Both the position numbers and the translations under genes were made by a program. Below are positions 1-7,800 of a stretch of DNA of 26,273 nucleotides, piece by piece. The notes under the pieces were generated by a model. The model worked only from the letters and a program-made list of their open reading frames with translations. It was not told the DNA's origin and did no database searches. This DNA is from JBMNTU01 sp050945895 (GTDB taxonomy: Bacteria; Bacillota; Clostridia; Christensenellales; Christensenellaceae): the NCBI GenBank assembly GCA_050945895.1, contig JBMNTU010000017.1:1-26273 (forward strand), read 5' to 3'. The number at the start of each line of letters is the position of its first letter. Position 1 is the stretch's first letter.

Positions 1-543
1 AAAGAAAATGGCTATGACCGCAACGGCTGCAATGATCCAGCCCGCAACTGGAGGGATATACGCCTGTCCAAACACAAGGAAGTCCTCATTGATGGGAGAA
101 ATGGTGATTCCTTCCGTCAGCGATAGAAGAAGGCCGCGCAAAATCATCTGAAAACCAAGCGTAACAATGAAAGCTGGTACCTTCTGATAAGCGATAATAT
201 ACCCCTGCGCCAGTCCAAAGCCTGCGCCGGCAAGAATCATGACGATCACAACCGGAGGAGTTGACCAGAGGTTGTAGGTCATCAAATATGCGCCCAAACA
301 TCCAATAAACCCGGCCATCAGGCCGACGGACAGGTCTATGCCGCCAGTAACGATAACAAGCAGCGCGCCCGTTGCCAGTATGCCCACAATGGACATCTGC
401 CGGAACAGGTTGGAGAAGTTTCTAGGCGACCAAAAACCATCCGTAACGATCGCAAATATGATCCATATGGCAACGATTGCAAGAATGATCGTCATCGATC
501 GCCAATTTACATTAATATTTTTCTTCTTTGTTTGTTCTGCCAT
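1..543 (-). CDS. Sugar ABC transporter permease (XylH/RbsC/MglC type), 3' part outside window
   Basis: Membrane permease of a carbohydrate-uptake ABC transporter, working with the ATPase and binding protein encoded just upstream. Only the first 181 codons are inside the window. I translated it from the reverse complement: a charged start (MAEQTKKKN), then repeated hydrophobic helices, including the segment with VTGGIDLSVG, a hallmark of the RbsC/XylH family, and later VPAFIVTLG with GLLLS, also typical. The start at 543 is fixed by a GGGAGG ribosome site about 8 bases upstream. It begins 6 bases after the ATPase gene stops, so the two are almost certainly co-translated. The sugar cannot be read from the sequence; xylose, ribose and galactose permeases share these motifs. 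Confidence 0.9.
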   Translation of the reverse strand, partial: MAEQTKKKNINVNWRSMTIILAIVAIWIIFAIVTDGFWSPRNFSNLFRQMSIVGILATGALLVIVTGGIDLSVGLMAGFIGCLGAYLMTYNLWSTPPVVIVMILAGAGFGLAQGYIIAYQKVPAFIVTLGFQMILRGLLLSLTEGITISPINEDFLVFGQAYIPPVAGWIIAAVAVIAIFF

Positions 544-549
544 CTTCCA

Positions 550-2088
550 TTATCCTCCCTGAGCTATCGACAATATTTTATTTTGCGTAGCTTCTTTATA
601 ATCCATTTCGCCCTTTACTTCGCCCTCGTTGAATATGATGATCCTGTCGCTCATTCCCAGTATTTCTTCCATGTCGGAAGAGATCATGATAATGGCAACG
701 CCGGCATTTACAAGCTGGTTCATGATTTTATAGATCTCGTATTTTGCGCCTACGTCTATACCGCGGGTAGGCTCGTCCAGAATGAGGATTTTTGGCTCGC
801 CCAGCATGGCCTTACCCAGCACGACTTTTTGCTGGTTTCCGCCAGATAGGTTTTGGGCCTTTTCCTCTACACTGGGTGTTTTGATTCTGAAATACTCAAT
901 TGCCTTATTGGTTTGCTTTAGCTCCTCGTTGACGTTCAATACGCCATTTTTGGAAACGGCTGCCAGGTTTGCCAGCGTGGTGTTTTCCATAATATTCATA
1001 TCGAGGACAAGTCCGTATTTTTTCCGGTCTTCTGTTACAATGACGATGCCGCTGTCCAGCGCCTGTCTCGGGGTCTTCATGTTCTTTTTCTGGCCGTCAA
1101 TATAGACTTCCCCGGTGGCCTTTGCTTTTAGTGTGCCAAAAATACTGGAAAACAGCTCTGTCCTCCCCGAACCCATCAGGCCGGAGACGCCCAATATCTC
1201 GCCTTTTTTTGCTACAAGGTTGATATCGTTTAAAAGCATCTTTCCGGGAATGTCCGGATGTTCTACGGAATAATGTTTGACTTCCAGCCGTGCCTCGCCG
1301 GAGGTATGCTCTTCCCGAGGGAAAAGCTGCTCGAGCGTACGGCCCACCATAGAGCTGATGATCTCTTCTTTGGGGAACGAAGCGATAGGCCTCGTTTCGA
1401 TGGACTTTCCGTCACGCAAAATTGTTACTTCGTCCGCAATGCGCACAACCTCATCCAGCTTATGGGAAATATAGATGCAGGTAACGCCGTTTTTCCTAAG
1501 CAGGTCGACCATTTCGAGTAGAGAATCCACCTCGTGCTCCGTAAGGGAGGCGGTGGGCTCGTCCAATATAAGGATGCGCGTGTTTTTAGACAGCGCTTTT
1601 AATATCTCGACGATCTGCTGCTTTTGAACGCTTAAATGCTTGACCGGCGTAAAGGGGTCTATACCGGTTGCGGGGTCGGTGGTGATACCGATGGATTTTA
1701 TCAGGTCACGTGACAGGGCTCCCATTTTTTCCATGTCAAGTGTCGTTTTCGCTTTTAGTGGCTGTCTGCCCAAAAAAATATTCTCTGCAACATTCAGTTC
1801 CGGAACAAGCGCAAGCTCCTGGTGAACACAAGCAATTCCCTTATCCTCTGCTTCCCTCAGTGTGTAAAAGTGTTGCAATTCGCCGTCAAGAATAATATCG
1901 CCTTCGTATGTGGGGTAAGGGTATACGCCGCAAAGCGTGTTGATAAGGGTAGATTTGCCAGCGCCATTTTCGCCGCAAATTGCATGGACAGTACCCTCTG
2001 TAATGGCAATATTCACATTATCCAGCGCTTTTACGCCAGGGAAAATCTTGGTGAGGTTTTTTACTTCCAGTAAATATCCTTCTGCCAT
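550..2088 (-). CDS. Sugar ABC transporter ATP-binding protein (tandem ATPase, XylG/MglA/RbsA type)
   Basis: Energises sugar uptake through the adjacent permease. It is 512 residues with two nucleotide-binding domains. Domain 1 has Walker A GENGAGKST (39-47), Q-loop ACVHQE, a signature-like LSVQKQ (152-157), Walker B ILILDEP and switch His in YISHK. Domain 2 has the degenerate GLMGSGRTE usual for this family, LSGGNQQKV (414-422) and ILILDEPTRGID. The frame stays open upstream to 2154, but that extension runs through a hairpin and has no ribosome site. ATG at 2088 has GGAGG 10 bases upstream and gives the normal family start. Gene order binding protein, ATPase, permease is standard for the CUT2 class. 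All catalytic residues are intact, unlike the related protein at 3660-5087. Confidence 0.95.
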   Translation of the reverse strand: MAEGYLLEVKNLTKIFPGVKALDNVNIAITEGTVHAICGENGAGKSTLINTLCGVYPYPTYEGDIILDGELQHFYTLREAEDKGIACVHQELALVPELNVAENIFLGRQPLKAKTTLDMEKMGALSRDLIKSIGITTDPATGIDPFTPVKHLSVQKQQIVEILKALSKNTRILILDEPTASLTEHEVDSLLEMVDLLRKNGVTCIYISHKLDEVVRIADEVTILRDGKSIETRPIASFPKEEIISSMVGRTLEQLFPREEHTSGEARLEVKHYSVEHPDIPGKMLLNDINLVAKKGEILGVSGLMGSGRTELFSSIFGTLKAKATGEVYIDGQKKNMKTPRQALDSGIVIVTEDRKKYGLVLDMNIMENTTLANLAAVSKNGVLNVNEELKQTNKAIEYFRIKTPSVEEKAQNLSGGNQQKVVLGKAMLGEPKILILDEPTRGIDVGAKYEIYKIMNQLVNAGVAIIMISSDMEEILGMSDRIIIFNEGEVKGEMDYKEATQNKILSIAQGG

Positions 2089-2110
2089 AAGTGTATGACC
2101 TCCAAACTCT

Positions 2111-2152
2111 GACCGATACCGCCCGGACAGGTGCCCGGGCGGTAATGCGGTC
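2111..2152 (-). other. Strong intercistronic stem-loop between binding-protein and ATPase genes
   Basis: A perfect 10-bp stem (TACCGCCCGG at 2117-2126 with CCGGGCGGTA at 2135-2144) has an 8-base loop. A second outer pairing, GACCG (2111-2115) with CGGTC (2148-2152), extends it. No T-run follows on the minus strand, so it is not a classical terminator. In binding-protein transporter operons such hairpins commonly protect the upstream message or reduce readthrough, giving more binding protein than membrane components. That role is inferred here. Confidence 0.75.
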
Positions 2153-2190
2153 AATTCATAGACAGTAGTTCTTTCGTAAGATCGTGGTTT

Positions 2191-3399
2191 TTATTCTGCT
2201 GCCGGCCATTCGCTTTCAGGTACGTTTTTGTATACTTCTTCAAGCGGATGGAACCCGATCGAAATGATTTCGTCATACATATTGTCTTTGTTTACCGAAA
2301 CCTGCGGAATGCTGAACAGGGGAACGATGTCGCCGTTTTTGGTCTCATAATCTGTCCATGTTCCAAGAGATGTGTCGGCTGTTTGCAGCGGATCTTCACC
2401 TTTGAGTACTGCAAGTGCTACGTTGCATGTTGCCTGGTTGAGCGTAATCAGGTTTTTGAATGCTGTTGCAGCCTGTGTGCCCTCAACGATCCTCTGGCAA
2501 GCAGCAAGGTCTGCGTCCTGGCCTGCAACGGGAATTGTGCCCGCAAGGTTCTGGCCCTGCAATGCCTGGATAGCGCCGCCGGCTGTGCCGTCGTTGGGCG
2601 TCAAAATGCCCTGGATGTCGTTGTTGTTTGCTGTCAGGCCGTTCTCAACGTAGTTCATTGCTACGTTCGGATCCCAGTTTTCGCACCACTGTTCCATAAC
2701 TACAGTAATGTCGCCTTTTTCTACTGCTTCGCCAATGATGTTCCAGTAGCCGACTTTAATGCCCTGTGCGTTCATGTTTGCCTGGTCGCCATAAAGTACG
2801 ATGTAGTTGCCTGTAGGCGCTTTTTCGAATACAGCAGATGCGATGATTTCGCCTGTTGTGATTGAATCAAACGTTACAAGGTAATCAACATTTTTGCTGT
2901 TCAGCGGCTGGTCGTAAACGATGAGCGTTACGCCTGCTTCTGCGCATGCATCGGCTGTAACTGCCATAGCGTCTGCATCGCCGGGTGTAAGGATCAGAAT
3001 GTCTACGCCCTGGTTGATGAAGTTTTCGCACTGGTTAACCTGCTTGTTGTTGTCGTGCGCAGCCATCTGGTAAGAGAATTCTACATCGTGGCTTGCGAAG
3101 AATTCTTCAAACATACCAATTTCACGCTGCCAGCGTTCCTCAAACTCCTGGCTGCAGGAATAGCCAACTTTTTTGCCTGCAACGTCTCCGCTTGCGGCGG
3201 GTTCGTCTGCTGCGGCTGCATCATCCGACGGTGCTTCTGCAGCGGCATCGCTGGCCGGCGCCTCCGACGCAGCATCGCTGGCCGGTGCAGAAGACTCTGC
3301 AGCTGTGTTGCCGGAATTCCCGCAGGCAACGAACACGACGCCCATCATAACTACCACGAGCGCCAACGCAATCAGTTTTACCATTTTCATTTTCTTCAT
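2191..3399 (-). CDS. Sugar-binding lipoprotein of ABC transporter (periplasmic-binding-protein type 1 fold)
   Basis: Extracellular sugar-binding component, lipid-anchored to the membrane. It is 402 residues: a positive N-terminus, hydrophobic stretch and lipobox VFVAC with Cys26. A low-complexity Ala/Ser/Asp/Glu/Pro linker (about 30-75) leads to a periplasmic-binding domain of the XylF/RbsB/ChvE type. Visible landmarks are VGYSCSQEFEERW at the mature start, VDILILTPGDADAM, VTLIVYDQPL, VTFDSITTGE and GILTPNDGTAGGA. The linker probably lifts the domain through the cell wall. It is the first gene of the transporter unit, 168 bases or so downstream of a good promoter and just before a strong hairpin. 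Ribosome site: GGAG 12 bases, or AAAGG 4 bases, before ATG. The ligand is unknown; a pentose or galactose-like sugar fits the family. Confidence 0.93.
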   Translation of the reverse strand: MKKMKMVKLIALALVVVMMGVVFVACGNSGNTAAESSAPASDAASEAPASDAAAEAPSDDAAAADEPAASGDVAGKKVGYSCSQEFEERWQREIGMFEEFFASHDVEFSYQMAAHDNNKQVNQCENFINQGVDILILTPGDADAMAVTADACAEAGVTLIVYDQPLNSKNVDYLVTFDSITTGEIIASAVFEKAPTGNYIVLYGDQANMNAQGIKVGYWNIIGEAVEKGDITVVMEQWCENWDPNVAMNYVENGLTANNNDIQGILTPNDGTAGGAIQALQGQNLAGTIPVAGQDADLAACQRIVEGTQAATAFKNLITLNQATCNVALAVLKGEDPLQTADTSLGTWTDYETKNGDIVPLFSIPQVSVNKDNMYDEIISIGFHPLEEVYKNVPESEWPAAE

Positions 3400-3450
3400 G
3401 TTTCCTTTTTTCTCCTTCTTCCTGAAATATTATATTTATTCGAACCTGCT

Positions 3451-3480
3451 TTTGCTTGAAAACAAACAAAAACAAGCAAA
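3451..3480 (-). promoter_or_regulatory. Stem-loop in the leader of the sugar-binding protein gene
   Basis: A perfect 8-bp inverted repeat (TTTGCTTG at 3451-3458, CAAGCAAA at 3473-3480) has a 14-base T/G-only loop on the minus-strand transcript. It lies between the predicted transcription start (about 3567) and the start codon (3399). It may be an mRNA-stabilising hairpin or a regulator site. It matches no riboswitch I know. Confidence 0.45.
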
Positions 3481-3573
3481 TAAAACAATTCGACAACACA
3501 AGTTACTTACTTTTTCCTTCGGCTGACTTTAAAATGTCTGAAATTCTGCATTGATGTATTGCTCGACAGAACA

Positions 3574-3602
3574 ATTATACAAATGGAAACATGTGTTTAC
3601 AA
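3574..3602 (-). promoter_or_regulatory. Promoter of the sugar transporter genes, with inverted repeat in the spacer
   Basis: On the minus strand: -35 TTGTAA (3597-3602), exactly 17 bases, then a consensus -10 TATAAT (3574-3579), placing the start near 3567. An inverted repeat AAACA-TG-TGTTT (3587-3598) sits between the two boxes, where a bound regulator would block or alter polymerase contact. It is a candidate operator for the neighbouring YesN-type regulator or a catabolite regulator, but it does not match a full cre site. The 260-base gap 3400-3659 holds only this promoter, the leader hairpin and a G7 run near 3621. Confidence 0.7.
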
Positions 3603-3659
3603 TGAGGTGATGTTTATATTAGGGGGGGTAAAATTAACTTTATGAACAAATTATGAATG

Positions 3660-5087
3660 TTACACAATTTTGATTGCACGCGTGTCATGGTCTGCAAAAC
3701 GGTACATATCGCGCGCTACAACAAGAACGGTAATCCCGCGCTTATTCAGCTCAATAATCTTTAGTGTCAGGTAGTCGCGGGTCACTTCGTCGTTGAACGA
3801 GAACGGATTGGCAATAATAATGAGCTTGGGGTTTAGAAGAAGACTTTTGTAGAATATGATCGCATAGCGGGACTTTTCGTCCAGCTCAGACATCAGGGTG
3901 CTTTCGGTGTATCCCTTTTCCTTTTCAGAGGCATCCAGCGAATTGAAAAATTCACGCACAAGATAGTTTTTAAGGCGGTCGTTGAGGTAGCGGAACTTTT
4001 GTTTCATAACATTGACTTTGGTGAGCAGTATGGTATCGCGCACGGTCATATTCAGCCCGATGGTGTTGCGGGCTGCGTTTTCCGGGATATATGCAATGGA
4101 GGAACGCACCACCCTTTTGGATGCTTCAATCGCTTCTTTTCTGCCTTCTATATAAAGATTGCCCGAACGGTAGGATTCCCTGTCCATTCCGGAAATGATT
4201 CCGGTTATTTCCATCGCTTTGTCCCATTCTTCGTTGATGAGCATGACCGTTTCGCCCTCGTAGGCCGAAAAGCTGACAGGATCAATGTTTTTGCGCGTAG
4301 ATATGTTTTCTACACGGAGAACCTCCTGCTTTGTAAGGTCGCCCTTTTGCACGTATTGCTGCTCGTAGATATCGCCCATCATCAGGCGGATGCGCTCTGT
4401 GTCCTGCAGTTCTGCTTTATGCAGGATGCCGACGGTTGCTCCGTTTCGAAGAACGGTAAGGGCGTCCATATACTCGAACATCGGATCGGTATTATAGAAC
4501 TTATAAATGCAGGAAAGTCCGTAGTGAGTGGCTTTTTTGATGGTTTTACCCAAGGTTTCCATCTGCTTGAACGTATAATTCTGATGAATGTTTTCAAGAA
4601 TGAGCACTTTCTTGTTTTCGTGGATGGCCCGCACCAGCATAATGAGGTGCTGCATGGGAATATCCAGTTCCCCGGCTTTCATAAACGGAGGAAGTTCTAT
4701 GTTGAGCAAACTCAAAAGCCGTTCCGTCATTTCGTTGATGATGCGCTCGTTGATAATGGACCGCTTTTTCATACTGTTCATTACAAGGATGTTTTCTGCG
4801 ACAGTCAGGTTATCGCTCAAACGCGTACTATAGTGTAGGTTGGCGATGCCGAATCGGTTTTCGGACTGTAATTCCTGCGGGGAAACAAGGCGGTCGTTAA
4901 TAAAAACGTTTCCGGCGTCGTACTGTTGTTTGCCGGTGAGCACGTCCACCAGTTCGGTAACGCCCGAATTGCGTAACCCGGCAACCGCCATAATCTGGCC
5001 TTTGCCCAGCCGCAGGTTTCCGGCATAAAGGCCGTGCAGGCCTTCTCTGCATGTAATATTGTCCATCAGAACAATTTCGTTTATCAT
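3660..5087 (-). CDS. Degenerate tandem ABC ATPase homologue (pseudo-ATPase) coupled to a histidine kinase
   Basis: A 475-residue protein with the two-domain layout of the MglA/XylG sugar ATPases but no usable catalytic motif. Seen directly: Walker A of domain 1 is GLRNSGVTE (37-45), with no Lys; Walker B is VLILEN (161-166), not LDEP; the Q-loop reads LHYST and the switch His is gone (KFYNT). In domain 2 the P-loop position reads INEEWDKAM, the LSGGQ position MSELDEKSR (399-407), and Walker B IIIANP (423-428). The family skeleton (NLTVAENIL, GLSCIY, YIPENAARNTIGLNMTVRD) is kept, and the frame is open and long, so this looks like a maintained protein and not a decaying gene. Its ATG overlaps the kinase stop by four bases (ATGA), implying translational coupling. 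Inference: a non-hydrolysing adaptor linking transporter and kinase. Confidence 0.85.
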   Translation of the reverse strand: MINEIVLMDNITCREGLHGLYAGNLRLGKGQIMAVAGLRNSGVTELVDVLTGKQQYDAGNVFINDRLVSPQELQSENRFGIANLHYSTRLSDNLTVAENILVMNSMKKRSIINERIINEMTERLLSLLNIELPPFMKAGELDIPMQHLIMLVRAIHENKKVLILENIHQNYTFKQMETLGKTIKKATHYGLSCIYKFYNTDPMFEYMDALTVLRNGATVGILHKAELQDTERIRLMMGDIYEQQYVQKGDLTKQEVLRVENISTRKNIDPVSFSAYEGETVMLINEEWDKAMEITGIISGMDRESYRSGNLYIEGRKEAIEASKRVVRSSIAYIPENAARNTIGLNMTVRDTILLTKVNVMKQKFRYLNDRLKNYLVREFFNSLDASEKEKGYTESTLMSELDEKSRYAIIFYKSLLLNPKLIIIANPFSFNDEVTRDYLTLKIIELNKRGITVLVVARDMYRFADHDTRAIKIV

Positions 5088-6127
5088 GGCTCCTGTATTG
5101 TGCCGCTTTCCAATTGCTGCGGGATTTCCATTACGACCTCTGTGCCAATGCCGTATGTGCTGAAAAGCCGGATGCCGTAAATTTCCCCAAAATACATTTT
5201 CAGCCGCTTATTGACGTTCAAAAGTGCAATACCCATTTCGTTGCTGCCCACCTCCTGTGGAAACTTCCCTTCAGAAAGAAGCCGGTTGAGCTGGATAAGC
5301 TTTTGTTCAGGAATGCCCGTTCCGTTGTCCTTTACAGACAGAATGACCCGGCTTTGTGTACCCGACAGGTGGATAGCAACAGACCCTTTGCCTACCTTGG
5401 TTTCTAGCCCGTGGTAGATTGCGTTTTCTACAAGCGGCTGCACAGACATGCGGGGAATGGGCGTATGGAGAAGTTCGTCGCTTTCGGTGTGAAAAGCGAC
5501 GTCGAATTTATTGTTGAAACGGTATTGCTGGATAAAGATATAGCTCTCCAGGTTGTTCAGCTCCTCTTCGACCGTAACCAAGTCTCCCTTGCGGCTGATG
5601 CTGTACCTGAAAAGTGTGGCAAGCGCTTCGGCCATTTCTGCAATATCATCCACGTCCTCGATCAAGGCTTTTCCGCGTATGGCCTCCAGTGTGTTGTACA
5701 AAAAGTGTGGGTTGATCTGGCTTTGTAGGTTGCTGAGCTCTGCCTGTTGCTTTAGAAGGCGCGTGGAATACTCTCTATCCACAGATTGGCGGTAGCTGTC
5801 GATGATTTCTTCGAGCTGGCTCTGCAGGTACGAGCTTTTGGAAAGATGGCCGGAAGATTCGATAACCTCCGAATCGCTTTCACTTACGTCAATCAAAACT
5901 TTTTCTACGCTTATCATGGGGATGGCAATTAGAAACATAAAAAAAATAAGGCCCGCCATACAGGCAAATAAAAAAATCAGCTCTGTCGATATGGAGTTGA
6001 AGTAAGACTGGGCGTCCCGCACCACCAAAAATAAGACGATCAACGCTGCCAAAGCGATGACTACGCTTACAGCAAGATAAATCAGTATTTTACGCGTCTG
6101 GTGTTTTTTTTCTGGCCGTCTTTTCAT
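5084..6127 (-). CDS. YesM/LytS-family sensor histidine kinase with minimal extracellular region
   Basis: Membrane kinase that should phosphorylate the response regulator encoded upstream. It is 347 residues. Two predicted membrane helices (about 14-36 and 50-72) are joined by only about 13 outside residues, so there is no Cache or other extracellular sensor. A helical linker follows (about 75-130), then the His_kinase domain with QINPHFLYNTLE, in which His141 is the likely phosphorylation site. The ATPase domain shows the N-box VENAIYHGL and the G-box DNGTGIP. Typical YesM proteins are much longer because of a large outside sensor. A GAGGAG site lies 9 bases before the ATG. It is 13 bases downstream of the regulator gene and overlaps the pseudo-ATPase gene, so the three form one unit. 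Confidence 0.93.
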   Translation of the reverse strand: MKRRPEKKHQTRKILIYLAVSVVIALAALIVLFLVVRDAQSYFNSISTELIFLFACMAGLIFFMFLIAIPMISVEKVLIDVSESDSEVIESSGHLSKSSYLQSQLEEIIDSYRQSVDREYSTRLLKQQAELSNLQSQINPHFLYNTLEAIRGKALIEDVDDIAEMAEALATLFRYSISRKGDLVTVEEELNNLESYIFIQQYRFNNKFDVAFHTESDELLHTPIPRMSVQPLVENAIYHGLETKVGKGSVAIHLSGTQSRVILSVKDNGTGIPEQKLIQLNRLLSEGKFPQEVGSNEMGIALLNVNKRLKMYFGEIYGIRLFSTYGIGTEVVMEIPQQLESGTIQEP

Positions 6128-6140
6128 AAGGGCAGGCTCC

Positions 6141-7745
6141 TCAATGGTTTAACTTGCGGTATTCGTTGGGGGTAATGCCCACCGTTTTTTTGAAAAGTTT
6201 GCTGAAGTGCTTGTGGTCTGCATAGCCAACCATTCCGGCAATCTGCCCAATGCTGTGCTGGCTGCCCGAAAGAAGCTCTTTGGCTTTGCTGATCCGCAAG
6301 TCGATCAGGTATTTGCTGAAATTGATGCCCTCTTCATTTTTGAACATTACGCTGAAGTAGACCGGGTTCAAAAACACCTTTCCGGCCACTTCTTCCAGCG
6401 TCAGGTCTTCGCTGAAATGCGCACTTATATATTTTTTTGCCTCGCGCACAGGCTGTGCAATTTGCATTTTCTTGAAAGCAATGTATTTATCGAAGCATTC
6501 GCGGATCGTTACCAACAAAAAATTCCGCAGGTCTGCCCAGGAAAGGAAGTCGTAAACCTGACGTGCGGTTTTGGAACGCTCGTCAACCGTGAGGTAGAAA
6601 TCCTTGTCCATTAGCTCGGCGATCGTTCGAAAGACTGTGCTTAAAAGATATTCGCTTTCGAAAAACATCTCGTAGGCGGTTTCTGTGTCCTGCTCCAGGT
6701 GCTCCAGAACGCCCGAAAGCCATTCGTCCATGGCCTGCTCATCGCACAATTCCACAATGTTCCCCAGGCTGTTTAGCGACGCCGTGGTCCTGCTGTCGGA
6801 CAGTGTTCCAACCTTCTCGCCATTATAATAAATGATTCTGTCCGTTCCAACGTGAACCCTTTCAAAAACGGCAACGCCTGCTGTTTTTATGACATCTGCA
6901 AATCGGCTGGTTTCAAGCAGTTTGCCAATCCCCAGTGTACAGGAATAATGGTTGTAGCGATCCATCAACTGTTGGATACTGTCGAAAATGGTTTTATAAA
7001 GGTCATCCAGATGGTCGGCAGAGGAAAGGTTTGCAACAACGTACATTACTTTGTTCAGATAAAACTTTTGTGTATAGATAGACTTATCCTGCAGCTGGTA
7101 CGATACTTCATCCGCCACCTTGCCGACAACAAATGAAATTTCTTCTGCTGCAAGGCTTCTATTGGCGCCGCCAATAGAGTCTATCCGGATGGCGACGGCC
7201 TGAAGGAACCCCTCACGAAATTCGCACTGGCATTCTGTATTCAGTTCGTCAATGCTGTTTATTACGATGCGGTCTTTCAAAAGGCTTTCGACAAAAATGG
7301 TGCGCAGGCGATCTATACTATATTCCAGCTTGCCCTGGTTAAGCGAGTGCTGCTCCTGTTCTATGCGGCTTTCATTGAAGCGGTCGCAGATCTGCCCCAA
7401 TACGCGGTTGATCTCTTTTTTATTGACAGGCTTAAGCAGGTAATCTTCCACGCCGTATTTGATGGCACTACGGGCATAGTCGAAATGCTTGTGTCCGCTG
7501 ATGATGATGAACGCAGATGCGGGGCATATTTCCTTTGCGCGGTGCACAAACTCCAGCCCGTCGATCCCCGGCATGCGGATGTCGGTAATAACGATTTCCG
7601 GCCGATGCTCCTCCAGCATTTTCAGGGCAGACAGGCCGTCGTTGGCTTCCCCCAGAAAAGACAGGCCTAAGCCATCCCAATCAATAATTTTTTTCAAAAC
7701 CTGGCAGACGAATGATTCGTCATCTGCAATCAATACTTTATACAT
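6141..7745 (-). CDS. YesN-type response regulator with AraC DNA-binding domain
   Basis: Cytoplasmic transcription regulator, 534 residues. The receiver domain (1-120) has acidic residues D8 and D9, phospho-acceptor D55 in VITDIRMPG, switch Ser83 in IIISGH and Lys105 in LLKPV, all intact. A long middle region (about 130-420) is typical of YesN proteins and has no domain I can name. The C-terminal AraC-type helix-turn-helix pair (about 430-534) shows DLTLEEVAGKVFLNPVYFS and the family ending VGITPNEYRKL. GAGG lies 4 bases before the ATG. First gene of the regulator, kinase, pseudo-ATPase unit, with its own promoter. Likely target: the sugar transporter promoter at 3574-3602, by proximity. Confidence 0.95.
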   Translation of the reverse strand: MYKVLIADDESFVCQVLKKIIDWDGLGLSFLGEANDGLSALKMLEEHRPEIVITDIRMPGIDGLEFVHRAKEICPASAFIIISGHKHFDYARSAIKYGVEDYLLKPVNKKEINRVLGQICDRFNESRIEQEQHSLNQGKLEYSIDRLRTIFVESLLKDRIVINSIDELNTECQCEFREGFLQAVAIRIDSIGGANRSLAAEEISFVVGKVADEVSYQLQDKSIYTQKFYLNKVMYVVANLSSADHLDDLYKTIFDSIQQLMDRYNHYSCTLGIGKLLETSRFADVIKTAGVAVFERVHVGTDRIIYYNGEKVGTLSDSRTTASLNSLGNIVELCDEQAMDEWLSGVLEHLEQDTETAYEMFFESEYLLSTVFRTIAELMDKDFYLTVDERSKTARQVYDFLSWADLRNFLLVTIRECFDKYIAFKKMQIAQPVREAKKYISAHFSEDLTLEEVAGKVFLNPVYFSVMFKNEEGINFSKYLIDLRISKAKELLSGSQHSIGQIAGMVGYADHKHFSKLFKKTVGITPNEYRKLNH

Positions 7746-7800
7746 AGATCCTCGTTTTCATAATTGCGGTAGAAAAAGTGTGTACAAAAAATTCCCTTCC

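Noticed and set aside
2089..2154. N-terminal extension of the sugar ATPase from 2154
   Set aside because: It runs through a strong hairpin, has no ribosome site and is not ATPase-like. ATG 2088 has GGAGG at the right distance.
2248..2865. Plus-strand frame opposite the sugar-binding protein gene
   Set aside because: Cys/Val-rich nonsense composition created by the opposite strand of a lipoprotein gene; no ribosome site or family features.
3055..3526. Repetitive Ala/Ser- or Arg/Pro-rich frames around 3081-3526
   Set aside because: They arise from the repetitive linker codons of the binding protein read in other frames.
3587..3602. Catabolite-responsive (cre) site in the transporter promoter
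   Set aside because: The palindrome resembles one loosely but lacks the central CG and full match.
3621..3627. G7 run after the dead ATPase gene as a terminator
   Set aside because: No pairing C-run and no T-run is nearby; it is just a homopolymer.
3660..5087. Calling the degenerate ABC protein a pseudogene
   Set aside because: The frame is full length with no stop or shift, coupled to the kinase by a four-base overlap, and keeps non-catalytic family features; loss is limited to the catalytic motifs.
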